DNA of 64,000 bases from Kosakonia arachidis. Its GTDB lineage: Bacteria > Pseudomonadota > Gammaproteobacteria > Enterobacterales > Enterobacteriaceae. Below are positions 1-10,058 of this stretch, one piece after another. The translations under genes were made by a program, and so were the position numbers. Below the pieces are notes generated by a model. The model saw only the letters and a program-made list of their open reading frames with translations. It ran no database searches and was not told where the DNA came from. The stretch spans positions 17,579 through 81,578 of the forward strand of contig NZ_FPAU01000011.1 of assembly GCF_900116535.1 (NCBI RefSeq). The letters are read 5' to 3'. Position 1 is the stretch's first letter; each line of letters opens with the position of its first letter.

Positions 1-27
1 AGAGCGAGGCGGAACCAAGCATATTTT

Positions 28-1296
28 TTAACCTGAACGACGGCGATTACGTGGCGCACCACCACTGCGGCGCGGACCGTTACCTGAGCGCGAACGCGTC
101 AGGCGTTTCGGCGGCGGTAATTCGCTGAGCAATGCATCTGGATTGTATTTGCTCACCGGAATTGAGTGCCCAATATACGTTTCAATCGCGGGCAGGTTTA
201 GCGCGTACTCTTCACAAGCAAGGCTGATAGAACTGCCGCTGGCACCCGCACGACCCGTACGACCGATGCGGTGCACATAATCTTCGCAGTCGTCCGGCAG
301 ATCGTAGTTAAAGACGTGGGTAACGGCCGGAATATGCAGACCTCGCGCCGCAACGTCTGTAGCGACCAGAATATCAAGATCGCCGCGGGTAAATTCATCA
401 AGAATACGCAGGCGTTTTTTCTGCGCTACGTCGCCAGTCAGCAGACCAACGCGATGACCATCGGCAGCCAGGTGGCCCCAGATATCTTCACAGCGGTGTT
501 TGGTATTGGCGAAAATAATGGCGCGATCCGGCCACTCTTCTTCAATCAACGTTTGCAGCAGACGCATTTTCTCTTCATTAGAAGGATAGAAAAGCTCTTC
601 TTTAATGCGGTGGCCGGTTTTTTGTTCCGGTTCCACTTCGACATATTCTGCGTTGTTCATCTGCTCAAATGCGAGTTCTCGTACCCGATAAGAGAGGGTG
701 GCGGAGAACAGCATGTTCAGACGTTGTGTCACTGCCGGCATGCGGCGGAACAGCCAGCGAATATCTTTAATAAAGCCCAGATCGTACATACGATCTGCTT
801 CGTCCAGCACCACGACCTGAACTGCAGCCAGGTTAATATGGTTCTGTTTGGTATAATCGATCATACGACCGGTTGTGCCGATCAGAATATCGACGCCGCT
901 TTCCAGCACTTTGAGCTGTTTGTCGTAACCATCGCCGCCGTAAGCGAGGCCCAGCTTCAGGCCTGTTGACTGCGCAAGCGGTTCTGCATCAGCATGAATT
1001 TGTACCGCAAGTTCACGCGTCGGCGCCATAATAATTGCGCGCGGCTGGTTCACTTTTCGGTCTTCGATCGCCGGGTGAGAGAGAAGATAATGAAACGTTG
1101 ACGTTAAAAACGCCATCGTTTTACCGGTACCGGTTTGCGCCTGACCTGCAACGTCACGGCCCGCCAGCGTCAGCGGAAGGGCCAGAGCCTGTATAGGCGT
1201 GCAATTATGAAACCCTTTATTTTCAAGGGCTTCGATCACCTTTGGGTGCAGGGCGAAGTCGGAAAACTTCTGTTCAGTTAAATGTGTTTTGCTCAT
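28..1296 (-). CDS. rhlB: ATP-dependent RNA helicase RhlB (DEAD-box)
   Basis: This is the DEAD-box helicase of the RNA degradosome. It unwinds structured mRNA so that polynucleotide phosphorylase can degrade it, and it binds RNase E. The protein is 422 residues (E. coli 421). It shows the Q-motif region near 20-40, Walker A AQTGTGKT at 53-60, DEAD at 165-168, SAT at 198-200 and HRIGRTGR near 345. The C-terminal tail is rich in Arg and Gly, as usual for RhlB. It is transcribed divergently from trxA, the order found in E. coli. The stop codon lies 27 bases from the window edge, so its downstream neighbour (gppA in E. coli) is not visible. Confidence 0.97.
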   Translation of the reverse strand: MSKTHLTEQKFSDFALHPKVIEALENKGFHNCTPIQALALPLTLAGRDVAGQAQTGTGKTMAFLTSTFHYLLSHPAIEDRKVNQPRAIIMAPTRELAVQIHADAEPLAQSTGLKLGLAYGGDGYDKQLKVLESGVDILIGTTGRMIDYTKQNHINLAAVQVVVLDEADRMYDLGFIKDIRWLFRRMPAVTQRLNMLFSATLSYRVRELAFEQMNNAEYVEVEPEQKTGHRIKEELFYPSNEEKMRLLQTLIEEEWPDRAIIFANTKHRCEDIWGHLAADGHRVGLLTGDVAQKKRLRILDEFTRGDLDILVATDVAARGLHIPAVTHVFNYDLPDDCEDYVHRIGRTGRAGASGSSISLACEEYALNLPAIETYIGHSIPVSKYNPDALLSELPPPKRLTRSRSGNGPRRSGGAPRNRRRSG

Positions 1297-1440
1297 AGTG
1301 TGGTAGAATATCAGCTTACTATTGCTTTACGAAAGCGTATCCGGTGAAATAAAGTCAACCTTTAGTTGGTTATTGTGGCATCAATACGTTGCTGTTTTAT
1401 GCTACACCAACACACCAGGCTTATTCCTGTGGAGTTATAT

Positions 1441-1770
1441 ATGAGCGATAAAATTATTCACCTGACTGACGATAGTTTTGACACGGATGTACTCAAAGCG
1501 GACGGGCTTGTTCTCGTTGATTTCTGGGCAGAGTGGTGTGGACCGTGCAAAATGATCGCCCCGATTCTGGATGAAGTCGCTAATGAGTACGAAGGCAAAC
1601 TAACCATTGCGAAACTGAATATCGACCAGAACCCAGGCACCGCGCCGAAGTATGGTATTCGTGGTATCCCAACCCTGCTGTTGTTTAAAAATGGTGAAGT
1701 GGCGGCGACCAAAGTGGGGGCCTTGTCCAAAGGCCAACTGAAAGAGTTCCTGGACGCCAACCTGGCATAA
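1441..1770 (+). CDS. trxA: Thioredoxin 1
   Basis: This is the small cytoplasmic dithiol oxidoreductase that keeps ribonucleotide reductase, PAPS reductase and other proteins reduced. The product has 109 residues, the same length as E. coli TrxA, with active site WCGPC at 32-36 and the conserved cis-proline in GIPT near residue 77. The sequence differs from E. coli at only a few positions, for example LVLVDF in place of AILVDF. A longer in-frame extension to 1366 is possible, but the family start and a ribosome-binding region before ATG 1441 support the shorter form. It lies upstream of rho, as in E. coli. Confidence 0.98.
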   Translation: MSDKIIHLTDDSFDTDVLKADGLVLVDFWAEWCGPCKMIAPILDEVANEYEGKLTIAKLNIDQNPGTAPKYGIRGIPTLLLFKNGEVAATKVGALSKGQLKEFLDANLA

Positions 1771-1790
1771 TCTCAGGTACTGCCGGTGCG

Positions 1791-1820
1791 CCAGTCGTCC
1801 TAATTTTTTAGGATCGCTGG
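1791..1820 (+). other. Imperfect hairpin after trxA
   Basis: Twenty bases after the trxA stop, CCAG, CG and CCTAA pair with TTAGG, CG and CTGG around a T-rich loop, with single-base bulges. No T-run follows, so it is more likely an mRNA 3'-end stabilising structure or part of the trxA-rho leader than a classical terminator. The structure is visible in the sequence; its role is inference. Confidence 0.45.
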
Positions 1821-2113
1821 ACGCCCGGCTTCTGCCGTGCTAATTTAGTTTTGACTTCGTTTTGAACATACCTTTAGTTGTTTGAACCTTGCATTACCCG
1901 ATACTTCCCGCAGAGCAATATTGCCGCGACGGAAGTAAACAGATTCCGGGCTTATCACTCATTCCGTCTTATCGTTTCAGTTCTGCGTACTTTCTTGTGA
2001 CCAGGCACCGATCAGATATGAGTTGATGGCCGTTAACAGGCATGGATGACCCTGCCATACCATTCACAACATTAAGTTCGAGATTTACCCCGAGTTTAAG
2101 AACCCACACCATT
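1821..2113 (+). promoter_or_regulatory. rho leader region (RhoL-like reading frame without ATG)
   Basis: This 290-base leader between trxA and rho holds no full gene. In E. coli the equivalent region carries the rho promoter, the 33-codon leader rhoL and Rho-dependent autoregulation. Here a frame ending at the TGA at 2022-2024 reads ...PSYRFSSAYFLVTRHRSDMS, clearly related to the end of E. coli RhoL. No ATG opens this frame at the expected place. An in-frame TTG exists at about 1890, but nothing supports its use. The region is probably a conserved regulatory leader; translation of rhoL here is uncertain. Confidence 0.5.
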
Positions 2114-3373
2114 ATGAATCTTACCGAATTAAAGAATACGCCGGTTTCTGAGCTGATCACTCTCGGCGAAAATATGGGGCTGGAAAACCTGGCCCGTATG
2201 CGCAAACAGGACATCATTTTCGCCATCCTGAAGCAGCACGCGAAGAGTGGCGAAGATATCTTTGGCGACGGTGTGCTGGAGATTCTGCAGGATGGATTTG
2301 GTTTCCTCCGTTCCGCAGATAGCTCCTACCTCGCCGGCCCTGACGACATCTACGTATCCCCCAGCCAAATCCGCCGTTTCAATCTCCGCACTGGCGACAC
2401 CATTTCAGGTAAGATTCGCCCACCTAAAGAAGGTGAACGTTACTTCGCGCTGCTGAAGGTTAACGAGGTGAATTTCGATAAGCCAGAAAACGCGCGTAAT
2501 AAAATTCTGTTCGAAAACTTAACACCGCTGCACGCGAACTCTCGTCTGCGTATGGAGCGTGGTAATGGTTCGACCGAAGATTTAACCGCTCGCGTACTGG
2601 ATCTGGCATCGCCGATTGGTCGCGGTCAGCGCGGTCTGATTGTTGCGCCGCCGAAAGCGGGTAAAACCATGCTGCTGCAGAACATTGCACAGAGCATTGC
2701 GTATAACCATCCGGATTGCGTACTGATGGTGCTGCTGATTGACGAACGTCCGGAAGAAGTGACGGAAATGCAGCGTCTGGTAAAAGGTGAAGTGGTTGCT
2801 TCAACTTTCGATGAACCAGCTTCTCGCCATGTGCAGGTTGCTGAAATGGTTATCGAAAAAGCCAAACGTCTGGTTGAGCACAAGAAAGACGTTATCATTC
2901 TGCTGGATTCCATCACCCGTCTGGCGCGAGCTTACAACACCGTGGTTCCGGCTTCCGGTAAAGTGTTGACAGGGGGTGTGGATGCTAACGCCCTGCATCG
3001 TCCGAAGCGTTTCTTCGGTGCTGCGCGTAACGTGGAAGAGGGCGGTAGCCTGACCATTATCGCGACTGCGTTGATCGATACTGGCTCGAAGATGGATGAA
3101 GTGATTTACGAAGAGTTTAAAGGCACCGGTAACATGGAACTGCACCTCTCTCGTAAAATCGCAGAAAAACGTGTCTTCCCGGCGATTGATTACAACCGTT
3201 CCGGTACGCGTAAAGAAGAACTGCTCACCACTCAGGAAGAGCTGCAGAAGATGTGGATCCTGCGCAAAATCATCCATCCAATGGGTGAGATTGATGCAAT
3301 GGAGTTCCTCATCAACAAGCTGGCGATGACGAAAACAAATGATGAATTCTTCGACATGATGAAGCGCTCCTAA
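2114..3373 (+). CDS. rho: Transcription termination factor Rho
   Basis: Rho is a hexameric RNA-dependent ATPase and helicase that terminates transcription of untranslated RNA. From ATG 2114 the protein has 419 residues, identical in length to E. coli Rho. It has the N-terminal helical domain, an OB-fold RNA-binding domain including DGFGFLRS near 60-67, Walker A PPKAGKT near 180-186 and a Walker B strand before DERPEEV. An upstream in-frame ATG at 2042 would add 24 residues with no family counterpart, so the shorter start is chosen. The long leader suggests the usual autogenous control. A strong intrinsic terminator follows. Confidence 0.98.
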   Translation: MNLTELKNTPVSELITLGENMGLENLARMRKQDIIFAILKQHAKSGEDIFGDGVLEILQDGFGFLRSADSSYLAGPDDIYVSPSQIRRFNLRTGDTISGKIRPPKEGERYFALLKVNEVNFDKPENARNKILFENLTPLHANSRLRMERGNGSTEDLTARVLDLASPIGRGQRGLIVAPPKAGKTMLLQNIAQSIAYNHPDCVLMVLLIDERPEEVTEMQRLVKGEVVASTFDEPASRHVQVAEMVIEKAKRLVEHKKDVIILLDSITRLARAYNTVVPASGKVLTGGVDANALHRPKRFFGAARNVEEGGSLTIIATALIDTGSKMDEVIYEEFKGTGNMELHLSRKIAEKRVFPAIDYNRSGTRKEELLTTQEELQKMWILRKIIHPMGEIDAMEFLINKLAMTKTNDEFFDMMKRS

Positions 3374-3390
3374 TACAAATAAACCTCAGA

Positions 3391-3417
3391 AACGCCACGT
3401 TTTTACGTGGCGTTTTT
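3391..3417 (+). terminator. Intrinsic terminator of rho
   Basis: AACGCCACGT and ACGTGGCGTT form a perfect 10-bp stem with a TTTT loop, and the stem runs into a T-run. It begins 17 bases after the rho stop codon, so transcription of the downstream wec operon probably depends mainly on its own promoter between here and 3618. Confidence 0.9.
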
Positions 3418-3617
3418 CATTTTCGGGCTATACGCTATATGCACCAGGACAGGTATTGTCCAACACTGGCGACGGCTGGATGGCATTTCGAAGGTCAAAA
3501 CCTTCCATTTGGCTGAAAAGCAAACAATAACGCCTGTGATTGACCTGCATTCTCCTTTTATGGAGTGTGGCAACGTCGTTATACTGCCAGGATCAACATT
3601 TGCTGAGAGCATGCATT

Positions 3618-4721
3618 GTGAGTTTATCCACTGCGATTACTGAATTATTCGGTATTTTCTTGTTTACAACGGTTTTCCTGTTCTTCGCCCGGAAAATGGC
3701 GAAGCACGTTGGCCTGGTAGACAAACCGAACTCCCGAAAACGACACCAGGGGCTAGTCCCATTGGTTGGCGGCATTTCAGTTTACGCCGGGATTTGTTTC
3801 ACTTTCAGCATTACAGACTACTACATTCCCCACGTTGGTCTTTATCTTGCCTGCGCAGGCGTGCTGGCGTTTGTCGGGGCGCTGGACGATCGTTTCGATA
3901 TCAGTGTCAAAACCCGCGCAGCTATTCAGACGGTCATTGCTGTTGTGATGATGTGGGCCGGCAAACTCTACCTTAGCAGCCTCGGCTATATCTTTGGCTC
4001 CTGGGAGATGGTGCTGGGACCGTTTGGCTATTTGCTTACGCTGTTTGCCGTCTGGGCGGCGATTAACGCGTTTAATATGGTAGATGGTATTGATGGCCTG
4101 TTAGGTGGCCTTTCCTGCGTCTCGTTTGCGGCGATTGGTATTATTTTATGGTTTGATGGCCAAACCAGCCTGGCATTGTGGTGCTTTGCCATGATCGCGG
4201 CAATTCTGCCCTATATTCTGCTCAATCTTGGCCTGCTGGGGCGGCGTTATAAAGTGTTTATGGGCGATGCAGGCAGCACGCTGATTGGTTTCACCATCAT
4301 CTGGATTTTACTGGAAACGACTCAGGGTAAGGCCCATCCGATAAGTCCGGTGACGGCGTTATGGATTATTGCTATCCCTTTGATGGACATGGTGGCGATT
4401 ACCTACCGGCGTCTGCGTAAAGGCATGAGCCCGTTCTCACCCGATCGCCAGCATATTCACCACCTCATCATGCGGGCTGGCTTCAGTTCCCGTCAGGCAT
4501 TTGTGCTCATTACGCTTGCTGCGGCAATACTGGCTAGCATTGGCGTCGTGGCAGAGTATCTTCATTTTATTCCTGAATGGGTGATGTTGGCATTATTTTT
4601 GCTAGCATTCTTTTTATACGGTTACTGCATCAAACGCGCCTGGAAAGTCGCGCGCTTAATGAAACGAGTTAAACGCAGAATGCGCCGTCACAGCGCGTCT
4701 AAATCAACATTAACCAAGTAA
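3618..4721 (+). CDS. wecA: UDP-GlcNAc:undecaprenyl-phosphate GlcNAc-1-phosphate transferase WecA
   Basis: WecA starts ECA synthesis, and many O-antigens, by moving GlcNAc-1-P from UDP-GlcNAc to undecaprenyl phosphate in the inner membrane. Starting at GTG 3618 gives 367 residues, the E. coli length. The 26 residues upstream in the longer frame have no family support. About eleven hydrophobic segments are visible. The catalytic aspartates lie in LDDRFD (near 90) and NMVDGIDG (near 156-162), and the cytoplasmic HIHH motif is near 279-282. It is the first gene of the wec operon, 244 bases after rho. Confidence 0.96.
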   Translation: MSLSTAITELFGIFLFTTVFLFFARKMAKHVGLVDKPNSRKRHQGLVPLVGGISVYAGICFTFSITDYYIPHVGLYLACAGVLAFVGALDDRFDISVKTRAAIQTVIAVVMMWAGKLYLSSLGYIFGSWEMVLGPFGYLLTLFAVWAAINAFNMVDGIDGLLGGLSCVSFAAIGIILWFDGQTSLALWCFAMIAAILPYILLNLGLLGRRYKVFMGDAGSTLIGFTIIWILLETTQGKAHPISPVTALWIIAIPLMDMVAITYRRLRKGMSPFSPDRQHIHHLIMRAGFSSRQAFVLITLAAAILASIGVVAEYLHFIPEWVMLALFLLAFFLYGYCIKRAWKVARLMKRVKRRMRRHSASKSTLTK

Positions 4722-4734
4722 ATCCGGGAAAGCG

Positions 4735-5781
4735 ATGACTCAACCATTGTCGGGAACACCTTCAGCGGGTACGGAAAATGAGCTGGATATTCGAGGACTG
4801 TTTCGTACTTTGTGGGCTGGAAAGCTGTGGATTGGGGGGATGGCGCTGCTGTTTGCATTGATTGCGCTGGCCTGGACTTTCTTTGCGCGGCAGGAATGGA
4901 GCGCAACGGCCATTACGGATAGCCCCACGGTTAACATGCTTGGCGGATTTTACTCCCAGCAGCAGTTTTTACGTAATCTGGATGTGAAGGCGAATCTGGC
5001 GCCCGTCGAACAACTTTCGGTAATGGATGAATCCTATAAAGAGTTTGTTGTGCAACTGGCTTCATGGGATACGCGCCGTGATTTTTGGTTGCAGACGGAC
5101 TATTACAAGCAGCGTCTGGTTGGTAACAGTAAAGCTGATGCTGCGATGCTGGATGAGTTAATCAACAATATTCAGTACACGCCGGGCGATGCGGTTCGCA
5201 ATCTGAATGACAACGTCAAGCTGATTGCTGAGACCGCGCCGGATGCGAATAATTTGTTGCGCCAGTACGTGGCTTTCGCCAGCCAGCGCGCCGCCAGCCA
5301 TTTAAACGATGAGCTGAAAGGTGCATGGGCTGCACGTACCATCCAGATGAAAGCCCAGGTTAAGCGCCAGGAAGAGGTGGCAAACGCGATTTACAGCCGT
5401 CGCCTGCATAATGTTGAGCAGGCGCTGAAAGTTGCTGAGCAGCATAATATTTCACGCAATGAAACTGAGGTTCCACCCGACGAGTTACCTGATTCGGAAC
5501 TGTTTATGTTAGGTCGCCCGATGTTGCAGGCGCGTCTTGAGAACTTACAAGCTGTCGGGCCTCAGTTCGATCTGGACTATGATCAAAACCGGGCGATGCT
5601 GAATACCCTTAACGTTGGACCTACGCTGGACCCGCGTTTCCAGACTTATCGTTATTTGCGTACACCGGAGGAGCCGGTGAAACGTGACAGCCCGCGCCGT
5701 GTTTTCCTGATGATCATCTGGGGTATCGTCGGGGTATTAGTCGGCGCCGGGGTGGCATTAACACGTCGCCGCACACATTAA
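4735..5781 (+). CDS. wzzE: ECA polysaccharide chain-length modulator WzzE
   Basis: WzzE is the inner-membrane copolymerase that sets the modal length of ECA chains made by WzyE. It has 348 residues, as in E. coli. The Wzz topology is clear: a membrane segment near 36-55, a long periplasmic part with coiled-coil character around 195-245, and a second membrane segment near 322-342 followed by a short basic tail. It begins 13 bases after wecA. Confidence 0.95.
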   Translation: MTQPLSGTPSAGTENELDIRGLFRTLWAGKLWIGGMALLFALIALAWTFFARQEWSATAITDSPTVNMLGGFYSQQQFLRNLDVKANLAPVEQLSVMDESYKEFVVQLASWDTRRDFWLQTDYYKQRLVGNSKADAAMLDELINNIQYTPGDAVRNLNDNVKLIAETAPDANNLLRQYVAFASQRAASHLNDELKGAWAARTIQMKAQVKRQEEVANAIYSRRLHNVEQALKVAEQHNISRNETEVPPDELPDSELFMLGRPMLQARLENLQAVGPQFDLDYDQNRAMLNTLNVGPTLDPRFQTYRYLRTPEEPVKRDSPRRVFLMIIWGIVGVLVGAGVALTRRRTH

Positions 5782-5837
5782 GCGACGCCTGAGATGAAGG
5801 CACGGGGCCTTCATCCTCTAAGACAAAGAGAATCGTT

Positions 5838-6968
5838 GTGAAAGTACTCACCGTATTCGGCACACGACCAGAAGCTATCAAAATGGCTCCGCTGGTGCAT
5901 GCGTTGGCAAAAGATCCTGACTTTGAGGCGAAAGTTTGCGTCACTGCGCAGCATAGGGAAATGTTGGATCAGGTGTTGAGCCTTTTCTCGATTGTTCCGG
6001 ATTATGACCTGAATATCATGCGCCCCGGACAAGGGCTGACGGAGATCACCTGCGGTATTCTTGAAGGGCTGAAACCAATCCTTGAATCGTTCCGCCCGGA
6101 TGTTGTGCTGGTGCATGGTGATACGACAACTACTATTGCAGCGAGCCTTGCTGCTTTTTACCAACGTATTCCCGTTGGTCATGTGGAAGCCGGGCTGCGC
6201 ACTGGCGATCTCTCTTCGCCCTGGCCCGAAGAAGCCAACCGTACCCTGACGGGCCATCTGGCAATGTATCATTTTGCGCCGACAGAAAATTCTCGCCGTA
6301 ATTTGCTACGCGAGAACGTTGCCGACAACCATATTTTTGTAACGGGTAATACAGTGATTGATGCCCTGTTCTGGGTGCGCGACAGTGTAATGAACACTTC
6401 TGGCCGCTATGAAGAGCTGGCAGTGCGCTATCCGTTCCTCGATGACAATAAGAAACTGATCCTTGTCACCGGGCATCGCCGCGAAAGTTTTGGTCATGGA
6501 TTTGAACAGATTTGCCATGCGCTGGCGGATATCGCCGCGCAACATGATGATGTGCAGATTGTTTACCCGGTGCACCTGAACCCCAACGTCAGTGAGCCGG
6601 TAAACCGAATTTTAGGTCATGTTGAAAACGTGATCCTGATTGAACCGCAGGATTACCTGCCGTTTTTGTGGTTGATGAATCGCGCCTGGCTAATCCTCAC
6701 CGATTCAGGCGGCATTCAGGAGGAAGCGCCCTCATTAGGTAAACCAGTGCTGGTAATGCGGGATACGACCGAGCGTCCGGAAGCCATCGAAGCGGGAACA
6801 GTAAAACTGGTCGGTACGAATCACCAGCGTATTGTGGAAGAGGTCACGCATCTGCTCCGCGATAACGATGCCTGGCAGGCGATGAGCCATGCGCACAACC
6901 CCTATGGCGATGGACAGGCCTGTGGACGCATTTTGCACGCACTTAAAAACAATCGGATAACACTATGA
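5838..6968 (+). CDS. wecB: UDP-N-acetylglucosamine 2-epimerase
   Basis: WecB interconverts UDP-GlcNAc and UDP-ManNAc, the first step towards the ManNAcA residue of ECA. It has 376 residues, the E. coli length, and starts with GTG after a GAGAATC ribosome-binding region. Family motifs are the N-terminal [20 protein letters not shown] near 94-100, the [10 protein letters not shown] segment near 115-124, TGHRRE near 211-216 and DSGGIQEEA near 290. Its stop overlaps the wecC start in ATGA, implying translational coupling. Confidence 0.97.
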   Translation: MKVLTVFGTRPEAIKMAPLVHALAKDPDFEAKVCVTAQHREMLDQVLSLFSIVPDYDLNIMRPGQGLTEITCGILEGLKPILESFRPDVVLVHGDTTTTIAASLAAFYQRIPVGHVEAGLRTGDLSSPWPEEANRTLTGHLAMYHFAPTENSRRNLLRENVADNHIFVTGNTVIDALFWVRDSVMNTSGRYEELAVRYPFLDDNKKLILVTGHRRESFGHGFEQICHALADIAAQHDDVQIVYPVHLNPNVSEPVNRILGHVENVILIEPQDYLPFLWLMNRAWLILTDSGGIQEEAPSLGKPVLVMRDTTERPEAIEAGTVKLVGTNHQRIVEEVTHLLRDNDAWQAMSHAHNPYGDGQACGRILHALKNNRITL

Positions 6969-8227
6969 GCTTTACAACCATTTCCGTGATCGGCCTTGGC
7001 TACATTGGCCTGCCTACCGCTGCCGCTTTTGCCTCCCGGCACAAACAGGTCGTGGGAATCGACATCAACTCGCACGCTGTGGACACCATTAACCGTGGTG
7101 AAATTCACATTGTTGAGCCAGAGTTGAGTAGCGTGGTCAAAGCGGCTGTGGATGGAGGTTATCTGCGTGCCAGCACGACGCCTGTGACGGCCGATGCTTA
7201 CCTGATTGCTGTGCCGACGCCGTTTAAAGGCGAGCACGAACCTGATATGACTTATGTCGAAGCGGCAGCCAAATCCATTGCGCCAGTACTGACGAGAGGC
7301 GCACTGGTGATCCTCGAATCCACTTCGCCCGTCGGTGCAACAGAGCAGATGGCTGACTGGCTCGCTGCGGCTCGACCGGATCTCACTTTCCCGCAGCAGG
7401 CGGGCGAGGCGGCCGATGTGAACATCGCTTACTGCCCGGAGCGTGTGCTGCCGGGGCAGGTGATGGTAGAGCTGATCAAGAACGACCGCGTGATCGGTGG
7501 TATGACGTCTGTCTGCTCGGCGCGTGCCAGCAATCTGTACAAGATTTTCCTTGAGGGCGAGTGTGTGGTGACCAACTCCCGCACCGCTGAAATGTGCAAA
7601 CTCACCGAAAACAGTTTCCGTGATGTGAATATCGCCTTCGCGAACGAACTGTCTTTGATTTGCGCCGAACAGGGGATCAATGTCTGGGAGCTGATTCGCC
7701 TGGCAAATCGTCATCCACGAGTAAACATTTTGCAACCGGGGCCGGGTGTTGGCGGGCACTGCATTGCAGTCGATCCATGGTTTATTGTGGCGCAGAACCC
7801 ACAGCAGGCGCGGCTCATCCGTACGGCGCGCGAGGTGAACGATTATAAACCTCACTGGGTGCTGAACCAGGTTAAAGCGTCTATTGCCGATTGCCTGACC
7901 GCCAGCGGTAAACGTGCCAGCGAGATTAAAATCGCCTGTTTCGGGCTGGCGTTTAAACCGAATATTGACGATCTGCGCGAAAGTCCGGCGATGGAAATTG
8001 CCGGTGATATAGCGCAGTGGCACAGCGGGCAAACGCTGGTTGTTGAGCCGAACATCCATCAACTTCCGGCAGCGCTGAGAAGCCATGCGTCGCTGGTAAC
8101 GACCGCAGATGCGTTGGCGCAGGCCGATGTGCTGGTGTTGCTGGTCGATCACAACGAATTTAAAGCTGTAGAGAGTAGCCAAATCACGCAACGCTACATC
8201 GTGGATACCAAAGGCGTCTGGCGCTAA
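6965..8227 (+). CDS. wecC: UDP-N-acetyl-D-mannosamine dehydrogenase
   Basis: WecC oxidises UDP-ManNAc to UDP-ManNAcA using NAD+. It has 420 residues, the E. coli length. The N-terminal Rossmann motif is [10 protein letters not shown] at 11-20. The catalytic cysteine is in [11 protein letters not shown] near 260-270, and the C-terminal UDP-binding domain contains [15 protein letters not shown]. Unusually, the next gene is wecD, 17 bases downstream. In E. coli rffG and rffH lie between them. The wecC C-terminus is complete, so the gap does not come from truncation of this gene. Confidence 0.97.
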   Translation: MSFTTISVIGLGYIGLPTAAAFASRHKQVVGIDINSHAVDTINRGEIHIVEPELSSVVKAAVDGGYLRASTTPVTADAYLIAVPTPFKGEHEPDMTYVEAAAKSIAPVLTRGALVILESTSPVGATEQMADWLAAARPDLTFPQQAGEAADVNIAYCPERVLPGQVMVELIKNDRVIGGMTSVCSARASNLYKIFLEGECVVTNSRTAEMCKLTENSFRDVNIAFANELSLICAEQGINVWELIRLANRHPRVNILQPGPGVGGHCIAVDPWFIVAQNPQQARLIRTAREVNDYKPHWVLNQVKASIADCLTASGKRASEIKIACFGLAFKPNIDDLRESPAMEIAGDIAQWHSGQTLVVEPNIHQLPAALRSHASLVTTADALAQADVLVLLVDHNEFKAVESSQITQRYIVDTKGVWR

Positions 8228-8244
8228 GACGTAAAGGAGGCAAA

Positions 8245-8922
8245 ATGGCAGTTCACGGAACGTTAGAAGAGCTGGCATGGGAAAACGCCTTTTTTGGCGT
8301 GCGCAGTGCGATTGTGCGCCTGCAACCTGCGGCTCCCGTGCTGAGCGTGACGGATTTTAGTGCCTGGGAACGTGTACAGGTAAAGCTGGCGGCGTCGCAA
8401 ACAGCACAACTGGACGCCTTGCAAACGCTCGGTTTTCAGTTGGTAGAGGGCGAGATCGACTTTTCGCTGACGGTATCGCCGCAGGGCGTTGACCCCGCTG
8501 GCGACGTGGCTACCGCCGACGATATTCCTGAATTACGCCGTTTGGCAGCAGGGATCTTCGTGCAGAGCCGTTTTCGTGCTCCCTGGTATGCGGCTGATGC
8601 AAGCGGGCGATTTTATGCGCAGTGGATTGAAAACGCAGTAAAAGGCGTATTTGACCATCAATGTCTACTTTTTCGCGGTGAAAATGGCGAAATTGCAGGT
8701 TTTGTTTCTCTGCGCCAGCTTAACGAACAGGAGGCGCGTATAGGCCTTCTGGCCGGGCACGGCGTCGGAGAAAAATTAATGCAGGCTGCGTGTCACTGGG
8801 CACGACAGCGGCAACTGACTCTTGTGCGTGTCGCGACCCAACTTGGGAATACCGCGGCACTTAAACGATATATTCAGAGCGGCGCGAATATTGAAAGCAC
8901 CGCCTTGTGGTTATACAGGTGA
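8245..8922 (+). CDS. wecD: dTDP-4-amino-4,6-dideoxygalactose N-acetyltransferase (RffC/WecD)
   Basis: This GNAT-family enzyme acetylates dTDP-4-amino-4,6-dideoxy-D-galactose to dTDP-Fuc4NAc. It has 225 residues (E. coli 224). Both ends match the family well, with SRFRAPWYA near 112-120 and the acetyl-CoA-binding part [17 protein letters not shown] near 166-182. The middle and the N-terminus are less conserved. A strong AAAGGAGG ribosome-binding site precedes ATG 8245. The substrate chain needs dTDP-glucose 4,6-dehydratase and the dTDP-glucose synthase, neither of which is encoded in this operon. Confidence 0.94.
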   Translation: MAVHGTLEELAWENAFFGVRSAIVRLQPAAPVLSVTDFSAWERVQVKLAASQTAQLDALQTLGFQLVEGEIDFSLTVSPQGVDPAGDVATADDIPELRRLAAGIFVQSRFRAPWYAADASGRFYAQWIENAVKGVFDHQCLLFRGENGEIAGFVSLRQLNEQEARIGLLAGHGVGEKLMQAACHWARQRQLTLVRVATQLGNTAALKRYIQSGANIESTALWLYR

Positions 8923-8926
8923 CTCT

Positions 8927-10057
8927 ATGATCCCCTTCAATGCACCACCGGTAGTAGGCACAGAAATCGACTATATGCAGTCGGCGATGGGTAGCGGTAA
9001 ATTGTGCGGCGATGGCGGTTTTACCCGTCGCTGTCAGCAGTGGATGGAACAGCATTTTCATAGCGCGAAAGTGCTGCTGACGCCGTCCTGTACTGCGTCG
9101 CTGGAAATGGCTGCGTTGCTGCTGGATATTCAGCCTGGTGATGAAGTGATCATGCCGAGCTATACCTTCGTTTCCACGGCGAACGCGTTTGTCCTGCGCG
9201 GGGCGAAAATCGTCTTTGTGGATATCCGCCCGGATACGATGAACATTGATGAGACGCTGATTGAAGCGGCGATCACCGATAAAACGCGCGCGATTGTACC
9301 GGTGCATTACGCGGGCGTAGCCTGTGAGATGGACACCATCATGGATATCGCCACACGACATAATCTGTTTGTGGTGGAAGATGCTGCTCAGGGCGTGATG
9401 TCCACCTACAAGGGACGTGCGCTTGGCACTATCGGTCATATTGGCTGCTTTAGCTTCCATGAAACCAAAAACTACACTGCTGGTGGCGAAGGCGGCGCGA
9501 CGCTGATTAACGATCGCGCTCTGGTGGAGCGGGCGGAAATTATCCGCGAGAAAGGCACTAACCGCAGCCAGTTTTTCCGTGGGCAGGTGGATAAATACAC
9601 CTGGCGGGATATCGGTTCCAGTTACCTGATGGCGGATTTGCAGGCGGCTTATCTCTGGGCGCAGCTGGAAGCGGCAGATCGCATTAATCAGCAACGCCTG
9701 TCGCTGTGGCAAACCTACTATGACGCGCTGTTACCACTGGCGCGCGCCGGGCGTATTACGTTGCCGACCATTCCGGCAGATTGTGGCCATAATGCGCACA
9801 TGTTTTACATCAAGCTGCATGATGAAGCCGATCGTCGTGCGCTGATCGCTTTCCTGAAAGAGGCGGAGATCCTGGCCGTATTCCATTATATTCCGCTACA
9901 TGCGTCGCCTGCCGGAGAAAAATTTGGCGAATTCCACGGCGAAGATCGCTACACCACGGTGGAAAGTGAGCGTTTGCTTCGCCTGCCGCTGTTTTACAAT
10001 CTGGCGCCAGTTAACCAGCGCACAGTTATCAGCACTCTTCTGAGCTATTTCCGCTGA
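8927..10057 (+). CDS. wecE: dTDP-4-amino-4,6-dideoxygalactose transaminase
   Basis: WecE is a PLP-dependent sugar aminotransferase that converts dTDP-4-keto-6-deoxyglucose to dTDP-4-amino-4,6-dideoxygalactose using glutamate. From ATG 8927, four bases after the wecD stop, it has 376 residues as in E. coli. The PLP lysine is K181 in SFHETKNY, with EDAAQ near 151-155 and PSCTAS near 53-58. A longer frame running back into wecD lacks family similarity. Its substrate must come from an RmlB-type dehydratase outside this operon. Confidence 0.97.
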   Translation: MIPFNAPPVVGTEIDYMQSAMGSGKLCGDGGFTRRCQQWMEQHFHSAKVLLTPSCTASLEMAALLLDIQPGDEVIMPSYTFVSTANAFVLRGAKIVFVDIRPDTMNIDETLIEAAITDKTRAIVPVHYAGVACEMDTIMDIATRHNLFVVEDAAQGVMSTYKGRALGTIGHIGCFSFHETKNYTAGGEGGATLINDRALVERAEIIREKGTNRSQFFRGQVDKYTWRDIGSSYLMADLQAAYLWAQLEAADRINQQRLSLWQTYYDALLPLARAGRITLPTIPADCGHNAHMFYIKLHDEADRRALIAFLKEAEILAVFHYIPLHASPAGEKFGEFHGEDRYTTVESERLLRLPLFYNLAPVNQRTVISTLLSYFR

Positions 10058-10058
10058 C

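Noticed and set aside
2042..2113. Longer rho start adding 24 residues
   Set aside because: Rho is 419 residues in E. coli, starting [11 protein letters not shown], and the upstream codons lie in the regulatory leader.
6902..8278. 458-codon open frame on the minus strand opposite wecC
   Set aside because: It has a composition typical of antisense frames (rich in His, Arg and Gln) and lies fully opposite a clear UDP-ManNAc dehydrogenase gene.
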